A program made the translations under genes and the position numbers. From Lachnospiraceae bacterium (lineage in GTDB: Bacteria; Bacillota; Clostridia; Lachnospirales; Lachnospiraceae): a stretch of DNA of 39,152 nucleotides. This document shows positions 22,831 through 29,892 of the stretch, in pieces. A model generated the notes under the pieces. The model was not told the DNA's origin. It saw nothing but the letters and a program-made list of their open reading frames with translations, and did not search any database. Position 1 is the first letter of the stretch; the number at the start of each line of letters is the position of its first letter. The stretch lies in NCBI GenBank assembly GCA_017479935.1, contig JAFVBO010000092.1, positions 1 to 39,152 of the forward strand, written 5' to 3'.

Positions 22831-23556
22831 CTAATGTCTCTGGCTCATATCGTCATACATCTCGCAGAACCGCGCGTGAAACGAGGGTTCCTCCCCGGCG
22901 GCCGTCAGGTGCGAGACATCGCCGAAGGTCAGCATGCGGAAGGAGGCGATCCCCTTCTGCCGCTCCTCGGTCACCAGTCTTGTGATGGAGCTGGTGCGGG
23001 CGCAGGTGGCGTGCCAGAGAGTGTACAGCGGCAGGTTTAACAGATGGCTTAAGAGCACCGTCTCCAGCCCGAAGTGGCAGAAGAAAACCAGGGTGTCGGT
23101 GTTCGGCCTCTCGGCCCGGTAGCAGAAGCTATCCCGCGCATAGCCGTGCTCAGCCAGGAGCAGGTCGAGGCCCTGGATCACTTCGTCATAATGCCTTTCC
23201 AAATCCCCCGACCTGGAAAGCTCCGTGTTTTTCCAGCCCTCCAGGGTAAAGTTTTCCGGGTGGCTCGTCCACTGCGCCGGCAGGGTGTCCCAGGGGACCG
23301 GGTTCGTGGTTCCGTCGTCCCGCGTCACCGGGTAGGAAAACTCCGTCAGCCACGGCAGGATCACCGCCTCCCGGTTTAACCGCGTCAGCAGCGGCTCAGC
23401 GGTCTCCCGCGCCCGCACTAAGGGCGACACGTACAGATAGTCCATGGTTTCTTTTTCCAGCCGGTCTGCCAAGAGATGCGCTTCCCGCCAGCCTTTTTCG
23501 GTCAGGCTGTCCTGTCCGTTTCCCGGCTCTCCGTGCCGGATCATCCATATTTTCAT
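22831..23556 (-). CDS. Histidine phosphatase (phosphoglycerate mutase-like) family protein
   Basis: 241 residues. The phosphate pocket motif RHGE is at 7-10 with the phospho-accepting H8; SPLVRARETAE gives the second arginine, and H161 in FFCHFGLET is the second catalytic histidine. There is no cofactor-dependent mutase signature beyond this, so it is a phosphatase of unknown substrate (sugar phosphate, nucleotide or cofactor precursor). It is cytoplasmic. The start ATG at 23556 has only a weak upstream site (GGGAGAATT). It lies downstream of the zinc-ribbon membrane protein and upstream of tatD, on the same strand. Confidence 0.9.
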   Translation of the reverse strand: MKIWMIRHGEPGNGQDSLTEKGWREAHLLADRLEKETMDYLYVSPLVRARETAEPLLTRLNREAVILPWLTEFSYPVTRDDGTTNPVPWDTLPAQWTSHPENFTLEGWKNTELSRSGDLERHYDEVIQGLDLLLAEHGYARDSFCYRAERPNTDTLVFFCHFGLETVLLSHLLNLPLYTLWHATCARTSSITRLVTEERQKGIASFRMLTFGDVSHLTAAGEEPSFHARFCEMYDDMSQRH

Positions 23557-23650
23557 TTAAATTCTCCCGACGCAAATTGGTACTACTCTGGCAGCACAGG
23601 TCCCCGGCCATCCGCCTGCGGCGTGTGTCACGCCGAGTGCTACCTGCAAA

Positions 23651-24178
23651 TTACTCCTGCCCTTGTATAATCGCCTGATCGCAATACGGGCAGCGCGCGT
23701 TTCTGCCTTTTAACACGCGGGTTTTCGCGCCGCAGTTCGGGCACTCCAGCGTGATGAATTCTTCCGTCACGGCCGGCTTGTCGGTGTTCAAAAGCGTAAT
23801 CACGCGGGTGGCGCCGTTATACGCGACGTCCTTCAGATATCCGCCCTGGCGAAGCACAAGAAAAGTCTGTTCTGCCTTATCGTCTGCCAGCATCTGCGCA
23901 TACTCATCCATAGACAGGGCGATCCCGGGCGCATCCTCCAACGCGAAGGCGTAGCGGGATGCCTTCACCTGCAGAAGGCGGTGGCGCAGGATTCGGTAAA
24001 CCACATAGGCGTTCACCGCGACGATGACAACGCTCATGGCGGCCGAAGCGATATCTCCCTCTTTCATAAAGTCAAGGAAAACGCCAAAGCCGGCAAACAC
24101 AAATAGAAGACAGATCGCAATGACGGGAATGTCCCAGATGCGTTTCTTGATTGCTTTATTGGTCATAAAATGATACAT
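23651..24178 (-). CDS. Membrane protein with C-terminal zinc ribbon
   Basis: 175 residues. The start at 24178 (MYHFMTNKAIKK) is chosen because GGGAGGATCCT precedes it; an open frame runs 38 codons further but without a site. Two TMs are at about 15-37 and 44-62, followed by a cytoplasmic domain of about 80 residues and a C-terminal zinc ribbon CPNCG (146-149) and CPYC (163-166). The ribbon suggests a structural metal site or a contact with protein or nucleic acid. A promoter with -10 TATACT lies about 70 bases upstream. I do not recognise the family; the role is unknown. Confidence 0.8.
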   Translation of the reverse strand: MYHFMTNKAIKKRIWDIPVIAICLLFVFAGFGVFLDFMKEGDIASAAMSVVIVAVNAYVVYRILRHRLLQVKASRYAFALEDAPGIALSMDEYAQMLADDKAEQTFLVLRQGGYLKDVAYNGATRVITLLNTDKPAVTEEFITLECPNCGAKTRVLKGRNARCPYCDQAIIQGQE

Positions 24179-24248
24179 AGGATCCTCCCTGTGGTGACTA
24201 TTTCTGGTATGCATTCTGATTGCCGGTCCTCCCCGACCATATTCATGT

Positions 24249-24278
24249 AGTATACCATCATCCTGCCTTACTTGTCCA
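24249..24278 (-). promoter_or_regulatory. Promoter for the zinc-ribbon membrane protein
   Basis: On the minus strand TGGACA (24278..24273), an 18-base spacer and TATACT (24254..24249). It is divergent to the amidohydrolase promoter at 24306-24334. Confidence 0.72.
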
Positions 24279-24305
24279 CCTATCTTTTCCATCCCAAGCG
24301 AATCC

Positions 24306-24334
24306 TTGACGGGAGGCGCCTCACGTATTACAAT
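24306..24334 (+). promoter_or_regulatory. Promoter for the second amidohydrolase, with palindromic spacer
   Basis: TTGACG (24306-24311), a 17-base spacer and TACAAT (24329-24334). The spacer contains the 10-bp palindrome GAGGCGCCTC (24313-24322), a possible operator. The leader to the ATG at 24372 is about 30 bases and holds AAGGAG. Confidence 0.82.
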
Positions 24335-24371
24335 CTTCTAAAAGATAGAGACTGTTAAGGAGAAGCCATCT

Positions 24372-25655
24372 ATGAAATATGCATTTACAAACGGTATCAT
24401 ATTAAACGGCAACGAAGACATGACCCCCGAAGCCGGCCTGACCGTCCTGGTTTCGGAGGATAAAATTGTTCGCATCGCCCCGGATCAGGAGTGCGACACG
24501 ACCGGCTATGAAGTGATCGATTTAAAGGGGAAATATCTGCTGCCGGGCCTTGTGAACCTGCACGTCCACATCCCCGCCTCCGGAAAGCCCAAGAAGAAAC
24601 CGACGGATGCCCGGAAGCTGGTGCGCCTTGTCACCTCCAACGCTCTGACGCGCAAATACGCGGAGATCATGTACAAGAGCTATGTGAAAACCGAGCTCAT
24701 GAGCGGTGTCACCACGCTCCGCTCCGTGGGCGGCATCGAGACGTACGATACCTGGATCCGCGATCTGATCAGCGCCGGCAAGGTGGATGGACCGCGCATT
24801 TTAGCGGGCGACATGGCCGTCTCCGTGCCCGGCGGGCACATGGCGGGGTCCCTCGCGTATGAGGCCACGAGCCCGGCGGAGGGCGCGGATTTTGTCCGGA
24901 AGATTGCCGAGGCGAAGCCCGACCTCATCAAGCTGATGATCACCGGCGGCGTCCTGGATGCCACCGAAAAGGGCGAACCCGGCGTGCTGCGCATGAGCCC
25001 GTCCATCGTGAAGGCCTGCTGCAAAGAAGCCCACCGTTTAGGGCTCCCGGTCGCCGCGCACGTGGAGAGCCCGGAGGGCGTGAAAGTGGCGCTGGAAAAC
25101 GGGGTGGACACCATTGAGCACGGCGCGAAGACAACCCCGGAGATCCTCGAGCTTTTCAAGTCCCGGAAGGCCGTGCACATCGCTACGCTCTCTCCCACCC
25201 TGCCCTACGCGCTGTTTGATCGGAGCGTGAGCTACTGCGATGAGATGAGCCAGTTCAACGGCAAGGTGGTGTTTGACGGCATCATCGACTGCGCGAAGAA
25301 CTGCCTGGCAGAAGGCATCCCGGTGGGCCTTGGCACCGACACCGGCTGTCCTTTCATCACCCACTATGACATGTGGCGCGAGGTCAACTATTTCCACAAG
25401 TTCTGCGATGTCTCCACCACCTTCGCCCTTTATACCGCCACGAAGCGCAACGCTGAGATCGTGGGGCTGGGCGATGTGACCGGGTCCATCGAGGAGGGCA
25501 AGTGCGCGGACCTCATCGCCTGCGAGGGGAACCCTCTGGAGGATCTGTCCCGCCTGCGCTCGCTGTCCATGGTGATGGCACGCGGCAAACTGTTTATGGA
25601 TCCGAAGGTGAAGAAGATGCCGCAGTGCGAAGAGGCGCTGGATAAATTCCTGTAG
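24372..25655 (+). CDS. Amidohydrolase superfamily protein, Xaa-Pro/Xaa-Arg dipeptidase-like
   Basis: 427 residues, no signal peptide. Metal-site residues are H64 and H66 (LHVH), the probable carboxylated K187 in DLIKLMITGG, H230 (AAHVES), H250 (IEHG) and D323 (GTDTG). The lysine-containing motif and overall length fit the COG1228 subgroup that contains bacterial proline- and arginine-dipeptidases; imidazolonepropionase lacks that lysine. It has its own strong promoter and stands alone on the plus strand, ended by the palindromic repeats at 25671. Its match to the paralogue at 17037-18191 is only general. The substrate is uncertain; dipeptide cleavage would fit the Opp importer and PepF in this window. 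Confidence 0.88.
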   Translation: MKYAFTNGIILNGNEDMTPEAGLTVLVSEDKIVRIAPDQECDTTGYEVIDLKGKYLLPGLVNLHVHIPASGKPKKKPTDARKLVRLVTSNALTRKYAEIMYKSYVKTELMSGVTTLRSVGGIETYDTWIRDLISAGKVDGPRILAGDMAVSVPGGHMAGSLAYEATSPAEGADFVRKIAEAKPDLIKLMITGGVLDATEKGEPGVLRMSPSIVKACCKEAHRLGLPVAAHVESPEGVKVALENGVDTIEHGAKTTPEILELFKSRKAVHIATLSPTLPYALFDRSVSYCDEMSQFNGKVVFDGIIDCAKNCLAEGIPVGLGTDTGCPFITHYDMWREVNYFHKFCDVSTTFALYTATKRNAEIVGLGDVTGSIEEGKCADLIACEGNPLEDLSRLRSLSMVMARGKLFMDPKVKKMPQCEEALDKFL

Positions 25656-25670
25656 AGAGGAATCCCGGAA

Positions 25671-25793
25671 GGTGACAGGGGACGGGCCTGTGTCACAAAA
25701 GCTGCCGTTTTGAGGGAAGGTGACAGGGGACGGGCCAGTGTCACCTTCCCCAGCTAATTTTGTGACACAGGCCCGTCCCCTGTCACCTTTTTT
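25671..25793. repeat. Dispersed palindromic repeat (GGGGACGGGCC type), copy 2, bidirectional terminator
   Basis: Two forward units GGTGACAGGGGACGGGCC (25671, about 25719) and one inverted unit near 25762-25787, followed by TTTTTT. The segment CCAGCTAATTTTGTGACAC before the inverted unit is identical in copy 3 at 38140-38160. It lies between converging genes, and its T run provides part of the TAA of the GH32 gene. Confidence 0.9.
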
Positions 25794-27279
25794 ATTCCAT
25801 CACCAGGTCATATTTTTCCACGTCCATGGAAACACATCCGTCCGCTTCAAAGTTGATCGCGTCAGCATTCAGATCCGTGTAGAGCATGGCGGTTGCCGCC
25901 TGTTCGCCGTCATTCACGAACAATTCCAGCGAATGCCTGTCTAAGATCAGGCGCAGCTTGATTTCCTTCTGGCAGGGCCGCACCAGGAAATCGCGGACGC
26001 ATACGATGTCGTGGGAAAAACCGCTGTGCGTCCGGTCGATCCGCACGGTGTTGCTTTCCGGCTTATAGCGGACGGTGACATAGTGCTCGCCGTCCATGGC
26101 CACATTGATCTTAAACCATTGGTAGCTTCCGTTTTCCATCGCAGGGCGAACCTTGACCGTCATATCCAGCACGCGGCCTTTAACATTCTGCAGGCTGGTC
26201 GTGCCGCTGAAGACCACGTTTTTGTACAGGATCTGGTAGCTGCGGTAGTTTTCCAGCTCACGCACCGGATTCTGGATCAGACGCCCATCCCGGACATGCA
26301 GTTCTCTCGGAATGGTCATCTCTCCAAAGTAGCGGATCCCGCGCGGCTGGCAGTTGGTGGTTTCCCAGTTCTGCATCCAGGCAATCATGACGCGACGGCC
26401 ATCCGGCATCTGAAGGGTCTGCGGCGCATAAAAGTCCAGGCCGTAATCGATCGCCTGCACGCATTCCCGGATCTGATGATGCTTTTCCCGGTCATACCCG
26501 CCGATGATGCACACGGTTCCGTTCCCCGCATGGAATTCCAACCCGATCGGATTCATTTCCTGGGGGCTGACAAGCAGCACATATTTTCCATCGAGTTCAA
26601 AAAAGTCGGGGCATTCCCACATCAGGCCATACTGGTTGTGACAGGAGGCCAGCACGCCGTCATAGGTCCAGGACAGGCAGTCCTTGCTCTCATACAGAAG
26701 GATGGAGCCGCTGCCATCCGCCGGCCGGTTGCCCACCAGGCAATAGTAGGTGTCGCCTTCCTTGTAGATTTTGGGGTCTCTGAAATCGTGGGGACTGCCG
26801 CCCTGGGGCAGGTCCGCCGCGGTGATAATGGGGTTGATATCCAGCTTTTCATAGTTTTCGCCATCGCCGATGGCCACACACTGGGTCTGGATATCGGACA
26901 CTTCGCCGTTTTCCGCCCGCACCTGGCGCACGCCCGTGTACATCAGCAGCTGCCTTCCGTCCGGGAGCTCAATCGCGCTTCCGGAAAAACAGCCGTCCTT
27001 GTCATAGGGCATATCCGGGGCCATCGCCGCGGGAAGCCGCTCCCAGCGGATAAAATCGCGGGTCTTGGCGTGTCCCCAGTGCATGGGGCCCCATTTGTTT
27101 TCGTAGGGATGGTATTGATAAAAGAGATGAATCTCTCCTTTATAGATCGAAAATCCGTTGGGATCGTTCATCCAGCCGATATTGGGCGTCATATGAAAAA
27201 CGGGGCGTTGATCGTCCGGGATAAAGCGCCCGTAGCGAGCTTCAAAAGTCCTTGCTTTTTGCAGCAATTCACTTGTCAT
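25792..27279 (-). CDS. Cytoplasmic GH32 beta-fructosidase (sucrase/fructan hydrolase)
   Basis: 495 residues, no signal peptide. All three GH32 catalytic motifs are present: WMNDPNG at 36-42 (nucleophile D39), RDP at 167-169 (transition-state stabiliser) and ECPD at 222-225 (acid/base E222). A five-bladed propeller is followed by the C-terminal beta-sandwich. It hydrolyses terminal fructosyl bonds of sucrose, fructo-oligosaccharides or their phosphates; with no PTS genes nearby, imported free oligosaccharides are more likely than sucrose-6-phosphate. It is the last gene of the operon, 34 bases after the DUF624 gene; the start ATG at 27279 is preceded by CAGGAGGAAAACC. The palindromic repeats at its 3' end should terminate the transcript. 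Confidence 0.95.
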   Translation of the reverse strand: MTSELLQKARTFEARYGRFIPDDQRPVFHMTPNIGWMNDPNGFSIYKGEIHLFYQYHPYENKWGPMHWGHAKTRDFIRWERLPAAMAPDMPYDKDGCFSGSAIELPDGRQLLMYTGVRQVRAENGEVSDIQTQCVAIGDGENYEKLDINPIITAADLPQGGSPHDFRDPKIYKEGDTYYCLVGNRPADGSGSILLYESKDCLSWTYDGVLASCHNQYGLMWECPDFFELDGKYVLLVSPQEMNPIGLEFHAGNGTVCIIGGYDREKHHQIRECVQAIDYGLDFYAPQTLQMPDGRRVMIAWMQNWETTNCQPRGIRYFGEMTIPRELHVRDGRLIQNPVRELENYRSYQILYKNVVFSGTTSLQNVKGRVLDMTVKVRPAMENGSYQWFKINVAMDGEHYVTVRYKPESNTVRIDRTHSGFSHDIVCVRDFLVRPCQKEIKLRLILDRHSLELFVNDGEQAATAMLYTDLNADAINFEADGCVSMDVEKYDLVME

Positions 27280-27313
27280 CCAGGTTTTCCTCCTGTTTCT
27301 ATTCTATCCTTGT

Positions 27314-27970
27314 TTACATTCCCTGATCCAGGGCATCGCGGGCGGCTTCCTTCTCCAGGTCCTCCGGCTGCATGTGGAGACGGAAGATCTTTTCGATGCT
27401 GATGTTGTTCATCCAGCATACAGCCGCCGGTGTAAACAGTATCATAAACGGCACCATCAGACACAGGGCAAGCCCCGCCGCAATCTCCAGCAAGTTGAGC
27501 AACGCCTTTAACGGATGCACCCGCAGAAGAAGAAAGCCATAGTACAGAATCTCTTTGACGGTGCCGTTAAAACGGGCGGCATACGCCGCCACATAGGCGG
27601 TCCAGGTAAGGGCAATCAAAACCAGAAAGAGCGCAGCCCAGTACAGATTTCCCATCACGTCGCCGGTGAGCCGGATACTGCGGAATATAACGGTGTCCAG
27701 GATCAGCACGGCTATAATCACCAGCTCAATCAGCCAGGCGATGGTGGATCGCTTGAAATTCTCCCGGAATGCATTCCAAAAGTGTTTCCAGATGCCTGCC
27801 TCACTGCGGCGGAAACAGGCATGAACCGTCGCGTACAGAGCCGTAGAGGAGGCTCCGATTGTGAATACGGGAAGGGAGAATACGAGCCAGAGTACGCTTA
27901 AGCAAAGGCAGTCTCCTACTTTCATCAGTGTTTCAACCAACGGGCTGTCCATTCCAAAGATCCGGTTCAT
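27314..27970 (-). CDS. DUF624 (YesL-like) membrane protein
   Basis: 218 residues; the start MNRIFGMDSPLVE at 27970 is chosen because AAGGAGGGAAG precedes it. About five TMs, with the typical DUF624 opening FGMDSPLVETLMKVGDCLCL and SLPVFTIGASSTALYATV. Proteins of this family are commonly encoded beside LplB/LplC-type sugar importers and glycosidases in Bacillota, as YesL is beside YesOPQ in B. subtilis; their function is unknown. Here it lies between the GH32-like lipoprotein and the cytoplasmic GH32. The position supports a role in the same carbohydrate pathway, perhaps in importer assembly, but that is inference. Confidence 0.92.
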   Translation of the reverse strand: MNRIFGMDSPLVETLMKVGDCLCLSVLWLVFSLPVFTIGASSTALYATVHACFRRSEAGIWKHFWNAFRENFKRSTIAWLIELVIIAVLILDTVIFRSIRLTGDVMGNLYWAALFLVLIALTWTAYVAAYAARFNGTVKEILYYGFLLLRVHPLKALLNLLEIAAGLALCLMVPFMILFTPAAVCWMNNISIEKIFRLHMQPEDLEKEAARDALDQGM

Positions 27971-27995
27971 ATTCTTCCCTCCTTGTATTTGATAC

Positions 27996-28027
27996 ACATG
28001 GGGCAGAAGAGCTTTCTCCCCCCATGT
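27996..28027 (-). other. Intercistronic hairpin downstream of the GH32-like lipoprotein
   Basis: ACATGGGG (27996-28003) pairs with CCCCATGT (28020-28027), with part of the loop able to extend the stem. On the minus strand it follows the lipoprotein stop by about 20 bases and precedes the DUF624 ribosome site. There is no T run, so it is more likely an mRNA stabiliser or processing site than a terminator. Confidence 0.65.
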
Positions 28028-28047
28028 CACATAAAGTTATTCATCGA

Positions 28048-29781
28048 TCAGTTTCTGGTATACTCACGCAGAGAGGTAAACTGGATCGCGTTGTTCTCTG
28101 CAAAAAACTGGATCGTCTTGCCGCTGACGCCGTAGAGGCGGACCGTAAGCGAGGCTTTTCCGTCCAGATAGAAGATGCCGACAGAACCCTCCTGAATGTA
28201 GGTGAAGGAGTAACTCTCGCCCGGCTCCAGCACGGCGGATGTCTCCGTGATGTGCGTGTTGCCCTCGTTAAAGACAAGACTGATCTTGTCATTCTTCGGA
28301 TCCATCACGATCAGTTTGTTCTTTTCCGTGCGCCCGTTGTAATCAAAGCTTAAGCCGAAGGTGCCTTCCCCTGTGAAAACAAAGTCGCCGGTCAGCATAA
28401 AGCTTTCATAGCAGGTAAAGGCATCGGTGTAGCTGTAGCGGGAGCCGGATTCCAGGAACAGATGGCTGCCGTCCACCTGAAGGGCGCGGCGCACCTGGAA
28501 GCTGTCCTGTACAGAGTCCACCGGGTCGAGGATTAACGATCCATCCTCCAGCCGGATGACTTCCTGCACGACAAGATTGCCGGCCCAGGCAGCCACATCC
28601 TGCGTCGAAGAGACGGATTCGGAACGTCTGGCCCAGCCTACCATGTAGGTCTTCTCCCCGTCTTCCACATGCTTGGCGGCGTAGAAAAGCTTCGCATCCA
28701 GGCGGGTCGGTTCTCCGTAAGGCCCGTAGGGGTTCTCGGAGCTGGCGTACCAGAGCGTGTCGTCCTGACCGGAATAGGTGATGTACCAGGTGTCGCCGAT
28801 CCGGAAGGTATCGCTGCACTCCAGGTTCCAGAAGGCGCCGGTGGGATCCGTAAAGATGATCCCGTCATAGGTGACCGTCTGCAAGTCCGGACTCAGCGTA
28901 TATTTCAGCAGTCTTGCCACGCCGCCCTGGGAGGCGGTGATCGTCAGAATGATGTTGCCTGTTTCGGGATCGACATAGGCCTGGGGATCCCGGAAGTCGT
29001 TCTTCTGACCGAGCGAGGACGGCGGGGTAATCTCCCAGCCCTCGCGTTTTACAAAGGCAAGTGGGCTGTCACCCTCGGCCACCATAACCTTTTCCGCATA
29101 TTCCAGGGTGGCAGCGTTGCCATGTCCGGTGTAGAAGAAATAATACTTTTCCCCCACCTTCACGACGGATCCCGTGCCGATCCAGCTGTCCTGTCCGCCG
29201 CTTCTGTTAGCTTCCAGGATCGGCGCGTCATACTCGGTATAGGTGATGAAATCCGTGGTCGTGACCAGATAAATGGAGTGATTGTAGGAGTCCCCGGCTT
29301 CCTTCAGGTAATAAATGTAATAGACGCCGTCTTCGTAATAGGGCATGGTGTCGCCCACATAGGGCTGACTCGTGCCGTCTGTCTCGGGGAGGAAAAAGAA
29401 GCTGTAGTCGTAGGCTTCTTCCTGGCTGCCCGGCGTGCGCAGGCGGGAGAAATCCTTGTCATTTCCCGGCTCCTGAATGGAATCGCCGGTATCCTTGTCC
29501 CACGCCGCGTAGAGGGTCAGATCGGATTTCACCTTGTCCGATGCCGTGTTAAAGGACTCCGTCAGGTTTTCGTCTGTAAACCATCCTTCAAATACATAGC
29601 CTTCCCGGACGGGTGTCTCTGAGTTAAGCGTCTGTCCTGAACTGACGCTGACTTCCCCTAAGTCTTCGCTTCCGGGATAATTGGCGTTTAGCTTGACGGT
29701 ATAGCTCTGTCCGCAGCCTGTAACCAGCAGGCATACAAGGACGCAAAGAGCCAGCGCCGCCGAAAGGAGCTTCTGATTCAT
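28048..29781 (-). CDS. Surface lipoprotein with InlB-type repeat and GH32-like propeller
   Basis: 577 residues. A lipoprotein signal ends LVTGC with lipidated C23. Residues about 28-94 are a Listeria-Bacteroides (InlB B) repeat: GYVFEGWFTDENLT...LTLYAAW. From about 125 a five-bladed propeller of the GH32/GH43/GH68 superfold follows: D144 in YVGDTMPYYEDGVYYIYYL stands where WMNDPNG normally lies, RDP is at 264-266 and E321 in NLECSD matches the acid/base motif. A C-terminal beta-sandwich (about 420-577) resembles the GH32 accessory domain. It likely cuts or binds fructan at the cell surface. The nucleophile motif is divergent, so activity is not certain. It lies 111 bases after the carbohydrate-binding lipoprotein, with hairpins between. 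Confidence 0.88.
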   Translation of the reverse strand: MNQKLLSAALALCVLVCLLVTGCGQSYTVKLNANYPGSEDLGEVSVSSGQTLNSETPVREGYVFEGWFTDENLTESFNTASDKVKSDLTLYAAWDKDTGDSIQEPGNDKDFSRLRTPGSQEEAYDYSFFFLPETDGTSQPYVGDTMPYYEDGVYYIYYLKEAGDSYNHSIYLVTTTDFITYTEYDAPILEANRSGGQDSWIGTGSVVKVGEKYYFFYTGHGNAATLEYAEKVMVAEGDSPLAFVKREGWEITPPSSLGQKNDFRDPQAYVDPETGNIILTITASQGGVARLLKYTLSPDLQTVTYDGIIFTDPTGAFWNLECSDTFRIGDTWYITYSGQDDTLWYASSENPYGPYGEPTRLDAKLFYAAKHVEDGEKTYMVGWARRSESVSSTQDVAAWAGNLVVQEVIRLEDGSLILDPVDSVQDSFQVRRALQVDGSHLFLESGSRYSYTDAFTCYESFMLTGDFVFTGEGTFGLSFDYNGRTEKNKLIVMDPKNDKISLVFNEGNTHITETSAVLEPGESYSFTYIQEGSVGIFYLDGKASLTVRLYGVSGKTIQFFAENNAIQFTSLREYTRN

Positions 29782-29817
29782 AGCGTATGTTCCTTTCCCT
29801 TTACGTAAAACCCCGAA

Positions 29818-29882
29818 CAGAGGGGATGGAGTTTCATCCCCTCTGCTCGTACTCCGGCGAGGTTATAAAGATTTATAACCTC
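29818..29882 (-). other. Two intercistronic hairpins between the lipoprotein genes
   Basis: GAGGTTATAAA/TTTATAACCTC (29859-29882, 11-bp arms, 2-base loop) and AGAGGGGATG/CATCCCCTCT (29819-29844, loop of six) follow each other downstream of the 599-residue lipoprotein. Neither has a proper T run. They may set the ratio of upstream importer and binding proteins to downstream enzymes. Confidence 0.75.
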
Positions 29883-29892
29883 TCAGCCATTT

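Noticed and set aside
26011-27402. Long open frame (463 codons) on the plus strand
   Set aside because: It is opposite the GH32 gene, which has all catalytic motifs and a ribosome site; the product is not recognisable.
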